64,000 nucleotides of DNA from Holophagales bacterium UBA5704. Lineage in GTDB: Bacteria; Acidobacteriota; Thermoanaerobaculia; Multivoradales; UBA5704. The notes beneath the pieces are model-generated. The model had not been told where the DNA came from. It did not search any database and was given only the letters and a program-made list of their open reading frames with translations. A program made the position numbers and the translations under genes. Positions 18,248 through 25,330 of this stretch are shown one piece after another. The stretch lies in assembly GCA_002420005.1 (NCBI GenBank), contig DIHE01000038.1, positions 14,525-78,524 on the forward strand. The letters run 5' to 3'. Numbering within the stretch: position 1 is the stretch's first letter; the number at the start of each line of letters is the position of its first letter.

Positions 18248-18531
18248 GCCGGGGAGGCACCTTCTTTGTAGCGATAGCCCAACCTACCGCCTGGACACCG
18301 ACGGCCAGATCGCGCTGTTATGGGCCTACGGTATGTGCCGTCGGCGCTCTACAACAAAGGAGGTAAAATGCCTCGTAAAAAGAAATGGACGGTCCCGCGT
18401 AGACCTGAGGCGGTTCGCCGCCCCAAAAAGTCTACGCGGAACCAGAAGCAGCCTCGAGTCACCCCACTACGGCGTTAGTCCCGCACGGATTGCTCCGTAG
18501 TTAGGTAGAAGAGGTTGGGTGCCTCTCCGGC
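18248..18531 (+). ncRNA. Candidate ~285-nt structured RNA with long-range closing helix and internal small gene
   Basis: The 5' segment 18248-18261 (gccggggaggcacc) pairs with 18518-18531 (ggtgcctctccggc) over 14 bp with one G-U; caacct (18280-18285) extends this by pairing with aggttg (18512-18517) across a bulge. Inside are an 8-bp stem (18298-18305 with 18337-18344), a 10-bp stem (18395-18404 with 18430-18439) that encloses a 5-bp hairpin capped by a TTCG tetraloop (18409-18422), and a 5-bp hairpin (18485-18498). A consensus extended -10 sits just upstream. The fold does not match tmRNA, RNase P or SRP RNA as I know them: no tRNA-like 3' end and no RNase P core sequences. Pairings were found by eye; no folding software was run. 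Confidence 0.5.
18368..18478 (+). CDS. 36-residue highly basic small protein
   Basis: ATG is preceded by AAAGGAGGT at ideal spacing (18357-18365), one of the best Shine-Dalgarno sequences in the window. The 36 codons begin MPRKKKWTVPRRPE and end RVTPLRR, with 15 Lys/Arg and no acidic residues except one Glu; a nucleic-acid-binding peptide would look like this. It lies inside the candidate structured RNA, and its codons contribute to the stem at 18395-18439. I do not recognise a family. Either it is a translated small protein or the SD-ATG is part of a dual-function RNA. Confidence 0.45.
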   Translation: MPRKKKWTVPRRPEAVRRPKKSTRNQKQPRVTPLRR

Positions 18532-18545
18532 TCTAACTATTATAC

Positions 18546-18752
18546 CCCATCTTTCCAACGATACGGCCATCAATGTGGATGAGATGGCCAGATAGACAGT
18601 TTGTGTGGATTGTGCCCATCTTTTCCATGATGCTTCCATCAATGAGTGAGTTGGCCAGATTGACAGTTTTGTCGCCTGCTGTGGATTGCACCCATCTTTC
18701 CCTTTGGGCGTCCATCAATGGATGAGATGGCCAGATAAGCAGTTTGTCGCCC
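18546..18752. repeat. Three degenerate tandem repeats of ~62-76 bp
   Basis: Units begin with CCCATCTTT at 18546, 18615 and 18691 (periods 69 and 76; the last unit is about 62 bp). Each carries CCATCAATG, GATGAG or GTGAG, TGGCCAGAT and CAGTTTTGTCGCC-like segments. The GC content is visibly lower than the surroundings. On the minus strand one frame reads repeated LIDG-x-x-x-x-KMG-like peptides, but no start or RBS supports a gene. No homology recognised. Confidence 0.7.
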
Positions 18753-18760
18753 AGAAAGGC

Positions 18761-18802
18761 CGTGGTCGCCGAAGCGTTCGCGGTCGAGGCGGAGATGGCG
18801 CC
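18761..18802 (+). pseudogene. Displaced remnant of a valS 3' end
   Basis: This 42-bp segment matches valS 16671-16712 at 39 of 42 positions with no gaps. In the valS frame it reads V-V-A-E-A-F-A-V-E-A-E-M-A-P-P-A-A, against T-V-D-A-E-A-F-G-V-E-A-E-M-T-P at the end of ValS. It has no upstream coding continuation, so it is a fragment left by recombination at the valS terminus, from a slightly diverged copy. Confidence 0.75.
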
Positions 18803-18861
18803 TCCCGCGGCCCTTGTGGTCACACATCGCCTTGTGTAGACTCTTTGTAGGAGAGCGATAA

Positions 18862-19068
18862 ATGCCCACGAATCTAGCGCTTAACGACTCCCTGATCCAG
18901 GAGGCTGTCCGCGTCGGCCACCATCGGACCAAGAAGGAGGCGGTCACCGCGGCCCTTGAGGAGTATGTCCAGGCCCGCACGCGGCGGGAGATCCTCGACT
19001 GGGTCGGCAAGGTGGACTACTACGACGACTATGATCCCAAGCGGCTCCGTGATCGCCAGCCCCGGTGA
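18862..19068 (+). CDS. VapB-type antitoxin
   Basis: A 68-residue protein of the type II VapB antitoxin group: N-terminal ribbon-helix-helix (TNLALNDSLIQEAVRVGHHRTKKEAVTAALEEYV) and an Asp/Tyr-rich toxin-wrapping tail (GKVDYYDDYDPKRLRDR). TAGGAGAG lies nine bases before the ATG. The stop overlaps the start of the vapC-type gene (TGATG). Second complete TA module on the plus strand of the island, starting 60 bp after the valS remnant. Confidence 0.9.
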   Translation: MPTNLALNDSLIQEAVRVGHHRTKKEAVTAALEEYVQARTRREILDWVGKVDYYDDYDPKRLRDRQPR

Positions 19069-19505
19069 TGGTCCTTGTCGACACCACCATCTGGTCGCTC
19101 GCGCTCCGGCGGCGCAGCCATCAACTCTCGCCGCTGGAATCACAGCTCGTCGCCAGCTGGGCTGAGCTCGTCACGTTCGGCCGAGCTGCGCTGATGGGTG
19201 CGGTGCGCCAGGAAGTGCTGTCAGGCATTCGTGCGGAAGAAGCCTTCGAGGCTCTCAACAAGAAGCTTGCGGCCTTCCGGCTCCTCGAAACCCTCCCGGG
19301 CGACCACGTCCAGGCAGCCCGCTTCTTCAATCGTTGCCGGTCCCACGGCATCGCCGGTTCTCACATTGACATGCTGATCTGCGCCACGGCCTTCCGCTAC
19401 GACGTGCCCATCTTCACAACCGATCCCGACTTCACCGGCTATGCCAGGCACCTGCCCATTCATCTGTATGAGCCCGAGTTGACGGCTCCCGGCGATCTTG
19501 AGTAA
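19068..19505 (+). CDS. VapC-family PIN-domain ribonuclease toxin
   Basis: A 145-residue PIN-domain protein. The acidic active-site residues are visible: VLVDTTIW (first Asp), the Glu in VRQEVLSGI, and HIDMLICATAFRYDVPIFTTDPDF with the later Asp residues. VapC toxins cleave tRNA or rRNA. ATG at 19068 overlaps the antitoxin stop; a GTG one codon earlier is possible. Confidence 0.92.
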   Translation: MVLVDTTIWSLALRRRSHQLSPLESQLVASWAELVTFGRAALMGAVRQEVLSGIRAEEAFEALNKKLAAFRLLETLPGDHVQAARFFNRCRSHGIAGSHIDMLICATAFRYDVPIFTTDPDFTGYARHLPIHLYEPELTAPGDLE

Positions 19506-20274
19506 GGCAGGCCACCCGCCGCGGGCCGCAAGGCCCACCCTGTGCTAGACTTACGCCCGACCGCAGGCGGCGCTCCCTCTCCCGGGAGACGCAGCCGCCG
19601 CGGCGGGCGGCTCCTTCTTGAAGAGGTGCCGCACCAAGGCCGGCGGGCGCGCTACGCTTCGATTGGCGGGCGCCTCGGAGGCCGCGAGCGGGGACACCAC
19701 GAGGAGCGTGCGCATCACCGTGAGCCCGGCGCGCATCACCATCCTCCCGGTGCGCATCACGGTGAGCCCGGTGCGCATCACGGTGAGCCCGGCGCGCAAC
19801 GCCACCGCCGCGGCGCACATCACGACGATCCTGGCGCGCAAAGCGATCTCCACGACGCGCATCACAAAATTCGACACCGGCAACGCTATCCCCGCGGTGC
19901 GCAACGCGCGCTTGCCGATGCGGGGCTCTCCCTTGGCGGCGGCTTTGATGCACGCCGGGATGTTTGTGATGCACGCCGCGGGGCGGTCGAGGGAGATCCC
20001 GGTCTTTGTGTGGCCGGTGAGGGTTTTGCGGCGCCCTGCGCACAACGGAGCCGGGCGCGTGGGTCTTGGTGTGCACAACCCCGGGCTCGGGGTGATGCGC
20101 CGATCCATCGCCGTGCTGCGCGCAGCGCTCGCGGTGGATGCCGGCTCTTGTGTTGCGCGTCGCGTTCGTAGGATTGCGTGCGCGCGCAACGGGCCGCCAC
20201 GTCGCAGGGGGGCCGGGCTCTCCCGGGTCCACTGGACTTTCCCCGCTTCCTCCTATACAACCGCGGGACCCGAC
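19506..20274. other. 769-bp stretch without a convincing gene, containing a tandem 21-bp array
   Basis: Several open frames run through this GC-rich stretch on both strands, but none has a recognisable domain, an RBS-supported start or ordinary protein composition. Its main content is the 21-bp repeat array at 19708-19917, then GC-rich sequence with no recognisable features up to the truncated glycosyltransferase at 20275. The openness is explained by high GC and by a repeat length divisible by three. Confidence 0.6.
19708..19917. repeat. Ten tandem 21-bp units
   Basis: Units start every 21 bp from 19708 (19729, 19750, 19771 and so on). Two (19750 and 19771) are identical, gtgcgcatcacggtgagccc-g, the first two differ by a few bases, and the later six decay progressively. 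In the plus frame they read seven-residue repeats such as VRITVSP and ARITILP; the minus strand reads AGLTVMR-type heptads. This looks like slippage-driven expansion; whether it is translated is unknown. Confidence 0.75.
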
Positions 20275-20376
20275 ATGCGACTCGCCTGGTTCAGCCCCCT
20301 TCCGCCCGCCCGCTCCGGCATCGCCGACTACAGCGCGGAGCTCCTGCCGCACCTCGCGGAGCATCTGGAGGTGGAG
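20275..20376 (+). pseudogene. Truncated N-terminus of a GT4 glycosyltransferase
   Basis: From ATG 20275 the frame reads MRLAWFSPLPPARSGIADYS, then AELLPHLAEHLEVE, which is the standard N-terminus of a family 4 glycosyltransferase with its glycine-rich loop. After about residue 34 all similarity to the family stops and the frame enters unrelated Ser/Gly-rich sequence. The remaining ~350 residues are absent from the window. It ends about 12 bp before a MITE-like element, so a deletion or insertion removed the rest. Confidence 0.7.
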
Positions 20377-20388
20377 CCACCCGCACCA

Positions 20389-20518
20389 GGTGCCACCTCT
20401 AAGTGTGGCGGCAGCGCAAGCACTCTATTGCTGAGGCTCCCCGAATACGGGTCCTTCTCCTCAAGCCGCGAACACCGGCTGTTGTCCTTGCATGACTTAT
20501 GCACTTTCACCTGGCACC
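20389..20518. mobile_element. 130-bp MITE-like element with imperfect terminal inverted repeats
   Basis: The ends are ggtgccacctctaagtg (20389-20405) and, reversed, ggtgccaggtgaaagtg (complement of 20502-20518), matching at 13 of 17 positions. The 96-bp interior has no gene. It lies at the point where a glycosyltransferase remnant stops and is followed by a short palindrome (20519-20533, cgcctgc-a-gcaggcg). Size and ends fit a non-autonomous element or REP/BIME-type unit; no transposase is in the window. Confidence 0.4.
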
Positions 20519-20589
20519 CGCCTGCAGCAGGCGCCTCTGGGAGCGCCGGGTCTCAGGCGGCGTCGATGTCCGTTCGGGGGCCGGAGATC

Positions 20590-20883
20590 TCACGAACGAT
20601 CATCACCTAACGTAGGGTCGCGACTCTGGTGGCGGACCACGAGGACGCGGACACCCGCGTCGACCGAGCGGTAGATGATGGAATAGGGAAAGCCGCGCAA
20701 CGGATAGGTGCGGCGGCCCTCATTCGTCGGGGTTCCGATCTCTGGGAAATCCTCAAGAACCTTTGTGACGCGCTCAAACTCCTTCAGAAACCTGCCGGCG
20801 ACACTGGCGCCTGCCTCCGCTTTGTAGAACCGGAATGCCTCAGTCAGGTCCCGCTCGGCGCCGCGATGTAGCGAGTAGCTCAC
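20590..20883 (-). CDS. ParE/RelE-family toxin
   Basis: A 97-residue toxin of the RelE/ParE superfamily: RGAERDLTEAFRFYKAEAG at the N-terminal helices, then RRTYPLRGFPYSIIYRSVDAGVRVLVVRHQSRDP with the conserved R-x-x-x-x-x-F-P-Y-x-I-x-Y and V-x-V-x-x-x-H-x-x-R-x-P strands. ParE members poison DNA gyrase while RelE members cut mRNA on the ribosome; the motif set fits ParE slightly better. The start overlaps the stop of the antitoxin gene (ATGA). Confidence 0.9.
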   Translation of the reverse strand: MSYSLHRGAERDLTEAFRFYKAEAGASVAGRFLKEFERVTKVLEDFPEIGTPTNEGRRTYPLRGFPYSIIYRSVDAGVRVLVVRHQSRDPTLGDDRS

Positions 20884-21116
20884 TCGAGCTCGGCGCGAAG
20901 GCGCGCAACGACCTCGGGCCCCGAGACTTCGGCGGCTGCGCCTGATTCGATATCGGCATCGCGCCGCGCCGCCAATGCATCCCAGGCCGCGTCACGCCCA
21001 CGATCCAGGTCGAGGCTGGCGACGACTCGATCGAGCAGCCACGACCGAGCACCGGCGGGGAGTCGGAGCACTTCTTCCGCAAGGGCTTCGATCGGGCGGG
21101 GCATCGTGATGTTCAA
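20880..21116 (-). CDS. Addiction-module antitoxin (TIGR02574-like)
   Basis: A 78-residue protein of the small 'addiction module component' family: EALAEEVLRLPAGARSWLLDRVVASLD, then WDALAARRDADIESGAAAEVSG. The pattern L-P-x-x-x-R-x-x-L-x-x-x-x-x-x-S-L and W-x-x-E/A-x-x-R-x-x-x-x-x-x-G is typical of these ParE partners. It is the first gene of a two-gene minus-strand operon with the ParE-like toxin. Confidence 0.85.
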   Translation of the reverse strand: MNITMPRPIEALAEEVLRLPAGARSWLLDRVVASLDLDRGRDAAWDALAARRDADIESGAAAEVSGPEVVARLRAELE

Positions 21117-21211
21117 GGTGTAAACTCCTTATTCCCATGGACTTGAGCTATCCTACGCCCGATCCTCCTTGCCGTCAACAGGGAGCGCCGCTGGTTCAGG
21201 TTCCGCGCCGC

Positions 21212-21254
21212 GCAGAAGGCGGTCGTCCGCGACACCGCCGCCCGCCGCGCCGCC
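21212..21254 (+). pseudogene. Second displaced fragment of the valS 3' region
   Basis: This 43-bp segment matches valS 16572-16614 at 41 of 43 positions without gaps. In frame it reads Q-K-A-V-V-R-D-T-A-A-R-R-A-A, as in the ValS C-terminal region (Q-K-A-I-V-R-D-T-A-A-R-R-A-A). It stops 27 bp before the end of the convergent MBL-fold gene. Together with the fragment at 18761 it indicates that valS once ended here, next to the MBL gene, and that the island between was inserted. Confidence 0.75.
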
Positions 21255-21281
21255 GTCGTAGAGCGGATCGACCGCCGGGCT

Positions 21282-22037
21282 TCAGATCTCGAAGGCCGTT
21301 CCCGCCCGGGCCAGCTCCACCGGCACGTCTCCCGCCGCCGCCCGGGCTTCGCGCAGCGAAACCTCGGGGTCGAGGGTCGGCCAGAGGTGGGTGAGGGCGA
21401 GGCGGCGCACGCCGGCCCGGCGGGCGAGATCTCCGGCCTGGCGTGCCGAGAGGTGGACCGGCGCGCCCATCAGGGCATCCTGATAGGTCGCTTCGCAGAG
21501 GAACAGGCCGGCACCTTGAGCGAAGCCGGCGAGATCGACCGCCGGCCCGGTGTCCGCGGTGTAGACCAGCGCGGCCCCGCCCGCCTCGGCGCGCAGGGCC
21601 AGGGTCTCCACCGGGTGCGCCGTGCGGATGAACCGGCAATGGACGCCGAAGATGTCGGCCTCGCTTCCGGCCTCGACGGGATGGAAGTCGAACGCTTCCT
21701 CCATCTTGAGGATGCCGGCGCCGCGCGGATCGAGGAAGCGCGGCAGGACGTCCCAGACCTCGCGCGGCGCCCAGAGGGGCTTGCGCCGCGGGATGCCGTC
21801 CAGCTGGAAGCGCAGGGCCACCAGGAGCGTCAGGAGGTCGGCACAGTGGTCGGCATGGGCATGGCTCACGACGATGCCGTCGAGCCGCTCCAGGGAGACG
21901 TGCTCCTGCACGGCGGCCATCGTGCCGGTTCCGGCATCGATCCAGATCCGCGCCGCTTCCTTCTCGAGCAGAAAGCCACTGCAGGGGTTGCCGGGGACGG
22001 GGTAACCCCCCGAGCTGCCAAGGACGTGCACGCGCAT
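21282..22037 (-). CDS. MBL-fold metallohydrolase (RNase Z/PhnP-like superfamily)
   Basis: A 251-residue metallo-beta-lactamase-fold hydrolase. The metal motif HAHADH, followed by a distant TAHPVE His, D in YTADTGPA and H in LTHLWPT, supply the usual two-metal ligands. The N-terminus (MRVHVLGSSGGYPVPGNPCSGFLL) is that of the RNase Z-like/cyclic-phosphodiesterase branch. The exosite used by true tRNase Z is not obvious, so the substrate is open. Start at 22037; the upstream gap to 22154 holds the divergent promoter of the BNR protein gene. Confidence 0.87.
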   Translation of the reverse strand: MRVHVLGSSGGYPVPGNPCSGFLLEKEAARIWIDAGTGTMAAVQEHVSLERLDGIVVSHAHADHCADLLTLLVALRFQLDGIPRRKPLWAPREVWDVLPRFLDPRGAGILKMEEAFDFHPVEAGSEADIFGVHCRFIRTAHPVETLALRAEAGGAALVYTADTGPAVDLAGFAQGAGLFLCEATYQDALMGAPVHLSARQAGDLARRAGVRRLALTHLWPTLDPEVSLREARAAAGDVPVELARAGTAFEI

Positions 22038-22076
22038 GACCGACCTCCTGCCGCGAAGGATATCGCATCTGCCGGA

Positions 22077-22105
22077 TTGACACCCACCGGGCTCCGGGAT
22101 ATCAA
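22077..22105 (+). promoter_or_regulatory. Candidate sigma-70 promoter of the BNR-repeat protein gene
   Basis: TTGACA (22077-22082) and TATCAA (22100-22105) are separated by exactly 17 bp, about 50 bp upstream of the start codon, in the divergent intergenic region. Confidence 0.45.
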
Positions 22106-22153
22106 CCGCGGAGCTTGTCGCCCCCTGAACGCCTGCCTCTTCCGGGAGACCTC

Positions 22154-25100
22154 ATGCGCCGCATCCATTTGATCCATCGGCTCGCCGTCCCTCTCCTCGC
22201 TCTCGTCCTCTCCGTTCCGGCCCGCGCTGCGGCACCGGTCGATCCCTCCCTCCTCGCCGGGCTGAAGGCGCGCGCCCTCGGGCCGGCCGCGATGAGCGGC
22301 CGCGTCACCTGCATCGAGGGGACCGCCGCCGCTCCCGGCACCCTCTATGTCGGCGCCGCCAACGGCGGGGTCTGGAAGACCACCAACGACGGCCTCACCT
22401 GGAATCCGGTGTTCGACGATCAGAAGGTCGCCTCGATCGGCGCGCTGGCGGTCTCCGCGCAGCATCCGGACGTCGTCTGGGCGGGCACCGGCGAGGCCAA
22501 CGTGCGCAACAGCGTCTCGGTGGGACGCGGCGTCTACCGCTCGCTCGACGGCGGACGGACCTGGACGCACCTCGGGCTGGAGAAGACCGAGCACATCTCC
22601 CGGATCGTCCTCCACCCCGGCGACCCGGACGTGGCCTGGGTGGCCGCCCTCGGGCAGCTCTGGGGCGAGAACGCCGAGCGCGGCGTGTTCAAGACGGAGG
22701 ACGGAGGCCGCACCTGGCAGAAGGTGCTGTACGTCGACGAGCGCACCGGAGCGGCCGACCTGGTGATCGACCCGTCGCATCCCGGGCGGCTCTTCGCCGC
22801 TCTCTGGGACCACCGGCGCCAACCGTGGACCTTCCGCTCCGGCGGCCCGGGCTCCGGCCTCTACGCCACGGTGGACGGAGGCACCACCTGGAAGCGGCTG
22901 ACGGAAGACGACGGCCTGCCGGCGGGGGACCTGGGCCGGATCGGCGTCGCCATCTCGCGCTCCAATCCGGAGGTCGTCTATGCCCTCGTCGAGGCGGCGA
23001 AGAGCGCCCTCGTGCGGTCGGAGGATGGCGGGCGCACCTGGAGGACGGTCAATGACGATCCGCGCACCGCCGGTCGTCCCTTCTACTACGCCGACCTCCG
23101 CGTCGATCCCGCCTGGCCCCACCGGGTCTACAACATCGCGACCCGCCTCTCGGTTTCGAACGACGGCGGCAAGACGTTCGAAACGGTGGACACCCGGACC
23201 CATGGCGACTATCACGCGCTGTGGATCGATCCCGCCGATCCGCGGCATCTGGTCGCCGGCAATGACGGCGGCCTCGCGATCAGCCGCGACCGCGGCCAGA
23301 CCTGGCACTTCCCGCCGAACCTGCCGCTCGCCCAGTACTACCACGTGGCGGTCGATGGCGAGATCCCCTACAACATCTATGGCGGCCTCCAGGACAACGG
23401 CTCCTGGCGCGGCCCGTCGCGCTCGCCGGACGGCCTCGGCGTCCGCAACGCGCAGTGGGCCAAGGTGGTGGGAGGCGACGGCTTCGAGACCCTTCCGGAT
23501 CCCCAGGACGCGCAGCGCGGTTATGCGTTGTCCCAAGGCGGCGACCTGGCGCGCTGGGACCTGCGCACCGGAGAGATCAAGAGCATCCAGCCGGCGCAGC
23601 CGCAGGAGGGGACGCACGAGAAGCTCCGGTTCAACTGGAACGCCGGCCTTGCCGTCGATCCCTTCACGCCGGGCACGATCTACCTGGGAAGCCAATACGT
23701 CCACAAATCCACCGACCGGGGAGACTCCTGGACGATCGTGAGCCCGGACCTGACGACCGACAACCCGGAGTGGCAAAAACAGGCGGAGAGCGGCGGGCTG
23801 ACGCCGGACGTGACCGGAGCGGAGAATTTCACCACCATCCTGGCGATCGCACCGAGCCCGCTGGAGAGAGGTGTGCTCTGGGTGGGCACCGACGACGGCC
23901 GGCTGCACGTGACGCGCGACGGCGGCGCCACCTGGGAGAGCGTGGAGAAGAACCTGCCGGCGGGCGTGCCGGTCCACACCTGGGTGGCGCACATCCGCCC
24001 CTCGCGCTTCGCCGCCGCGAGTGCCTTCGTGGTGCTGGACAACCACCGGCGCTCGGATGGGACGACGTACGTCTACCGTACCGACGACTGGGGCCGGACC
24101 TGGAAGAGCCTCGCCACCCGCGATCTGGACGGCTGGGCGCTCTCGATCGAGCAGGACCCGGCCGACCCGGACCTCCTCTTCCTCGGCACCTCGTTCGGCC
24201 TCTACGTCTCGACCGACGCCGGCAAGCGCTGGCTGCGCTGGACGCACGGCCTTCCCACCACCGAGGTGGCGGACGTGGTGGTCCATCCGCGCGAGCACGA
24301 CCTGGTGATCGCCACCCACGGGCGCGGCCTCTACGTCCTCGACGACGTCACGCCGCTGCGCCATCTGACCGCAGAGGCGCTCGGCGAGCCGCTCCACTTG
24401 TACGGTTCGACACCCGCCCGCCTCGCGCTGCGGGAGATCGTCTACGGCAACGCCCGCGCCGGAGCCGGTGACTTCCGCGGTGAGGACCCGCCGCATGGTG
24501 TGCGCCTCACGTACTCCCTGAGCCTCCCCGGCCTGCCACCGGCCGGCCGCGTGCTGGACAAGGAGAAGGAACCGCACGTCGAGATCCGGATCGAAGACGC
24601 CTCCGGCCGGCTGATCCGCAAGATGGAGGGTCCGGCCCGGCTGGGCCTCAACCGCACCGCCTGGGACCTCGGCCGCGAGGCCTTCCCCGCTCCGCCGGGC
24701 GACGGCCGTGGACGCCCGCAGACCCAGAGCGGTCCCCAGGTGCCACCCGGGACCTACCGCGTCACGGTGAAGCGCGAGACACACGAAGCGCAGGGCACGG
24801 TGGAGGTGCTGCCGCCGCCCTCGGTCCACAACACCGCCGAGGACTGGCAGGCCCGCGAAACCCTGTTCGAGCGTATCCGGATCGTGCAGAAAGAGCTGGT
24901 CGCCGGGATCGACCGGATCAACGCCGCGCGCGCCGATCTCGATTGGATCCAGAAGAAGCTCGACGCCGCCGCCAAGGAGCGGGGCGACGGCGCGACGGCC
25001 CCGGCGGATGACCCGCAGAGCGATCTCAAGAAGGCGATGAAAGCGCTGCGCACGCAGCTCGACACCGCGGAGAAGACGATTTACATCCCCCCCGGCACCA

Positions 25101-25330
25101 AGGGAATCCTGGACGAGAGCGGCACCGCCTTCGCGCAGGTCCAGGGCGTCCGCTTCTCCCTCGCCTCCTCCTGGGACCCGCCGAACGCCACCCAGCGCGC
25201 CGGGCTCGACGACGCGGAGGCGACGGCCCGGGCCGCGCTGGCCGGGCTCGCCCGCCTATGGAGCGAGGATGTCGCCGCCTTCCGCCGGCAGGTCGAGGAG
25301 GCGAGGATCGAGCTGCTCCCCCTCCCTTAG
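22154..25330 (+). CDS. Secreted BNR/Asp-box beta-propeller protein (VPS10/sialidase-like fold)
   Basis: A 1058-residue exported protein with a signal peptide (hydrophobic residues 8-25, ending A-R-A-A-A). Asp-box (S/T-x-D-x-G-x-T-W) motifs recur: TTNDGLTW, SLDGGRTW, TEDGGRTW, TVDGGTTW, SEDGGRTW, SNDGGKTF, SRDRGQTW, STDRGDSW, TRDGGATW, TDDWGRTW and STDAGKRW, forming seven- to ten-bladed propellers. The C-terminal ~300 residues hold a beta-rich domain and a helical hairpin. Such proteins are abundant in Acidobacteriota and Bacteroidota; they resemble sortilin-type propellers and some glycosidases, but catalytic residues cannot be named here. RBS GGGAG precedes the start at 22154. Confidence 0.88.
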   Translation: MRRIHLIHRLAVPLLALVLSVPARAAAPVDPSLLAGLKARALGPAAMSGRVTCIEGTAAAPGTLYVGAANGGVWKTTNDGLTWNPVFDDQKVASIGALAVSAQHPDVVWAGTGEANVRNSVSVGRGVYRSLDGGRTWTHLGLEKTEHISRIVLHPGDPDVAWVAALGQLWGENAERGVFKTEDGGRTWQKVLYVDERTGAADLVIDPSHPGRLFAALWDHRRQPWTFRSGGPGSGLYATVDGGTTWKRLTEDDGLPAGDLGRIGVAISRSNPEVVYALVEAAKSALVRSEDGGRTWRTVNDDPRTAGRPFYYADLRVDPAWPHRVYNIATRLSVSNDGGKTFETVDTRTHGDYHALWIDPADPRHLVAGNDGGLAISRDRGQTWHFPPNLPLAQYYHVAVDGEIPYNIYGGLQDNGSWRGPSRSPDGLGVRNAQWAKVVGGDGFETLPDPQDAQRGYALSQGGDLARWDLRTGEIKSIQPAQPQEGTHEKLRFNWNAGLAVDPFTPGTIYLGSQYVHKSTDRGDSWTIVSPDLTTDNPEWQKQAESGGLTPDVTGAENFTTILAIAPSPLERGVLWVGTDDGRLHVTRDGGATWESVEKNLPAGVPVHTWVAHIRPSRFAAASAFVVLDNHRRSDGTTYVYRTDDWGRTWKSLATRDLDGWALSIEQDPADPDLLFLGTSFGLYVSTDAGKRWLRWTHGLPTTEVADVVVHPREHDLVIATHGRGLYVLDDVTPLRHLTAEALGEPLHLYGSTPARLALREIVYGNARAGAGDFRGEDPPHGVRLTYSLSLPGLPPAGRVLDKEKEPHVEIRIEDASGRLIRKMEGPARLGLNRTAWDLGREAFPAPPGDGRGRPQTQSGPQVPPGTYRVTVKRETHEAQGTVEVLPPPSVHNTAEDWQARETLFERIRIVQKELVAGIDRINAARADLDWIQKKLDAAAKERGDGATAPADDPQSDLKKAMKALRTQLDTAEKTIYIPPGTKGILDESGTAFAQVQGVRFSLASSWDPPNATQRAGLDDAEATARAALAGLARLWSEDVAAFRRQVEEARIELLPLP

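Noticed and set aside
18248..18531. tmRNA, RNase P or SRP RNA as identity of the structured RNA
   Set aside because: No tRNA-like 3' CCA domain, no conserved RNase P core or SRP tetraloop motif could be found.
18533..18823. Minus-strand frame through the tandem repeats (KMG-like peptide repeats)
   Set aside because: No RBS, unit lengths (69, 76) are not all multiples of three, so the frame shifts between units.
19708..19917. CRISPR array
   Set aside because: Units are directly adjacent 21-mers without unique spacers and no cas gene is present.
19618..20610. 330-codon plus-strand frame covering the 21-bp array and the GT stump
   Set aside because: No RBS-supported start, no continuous domain; it joins unrelated repeat, GT stump and MITE sequence, so it is open by composition.
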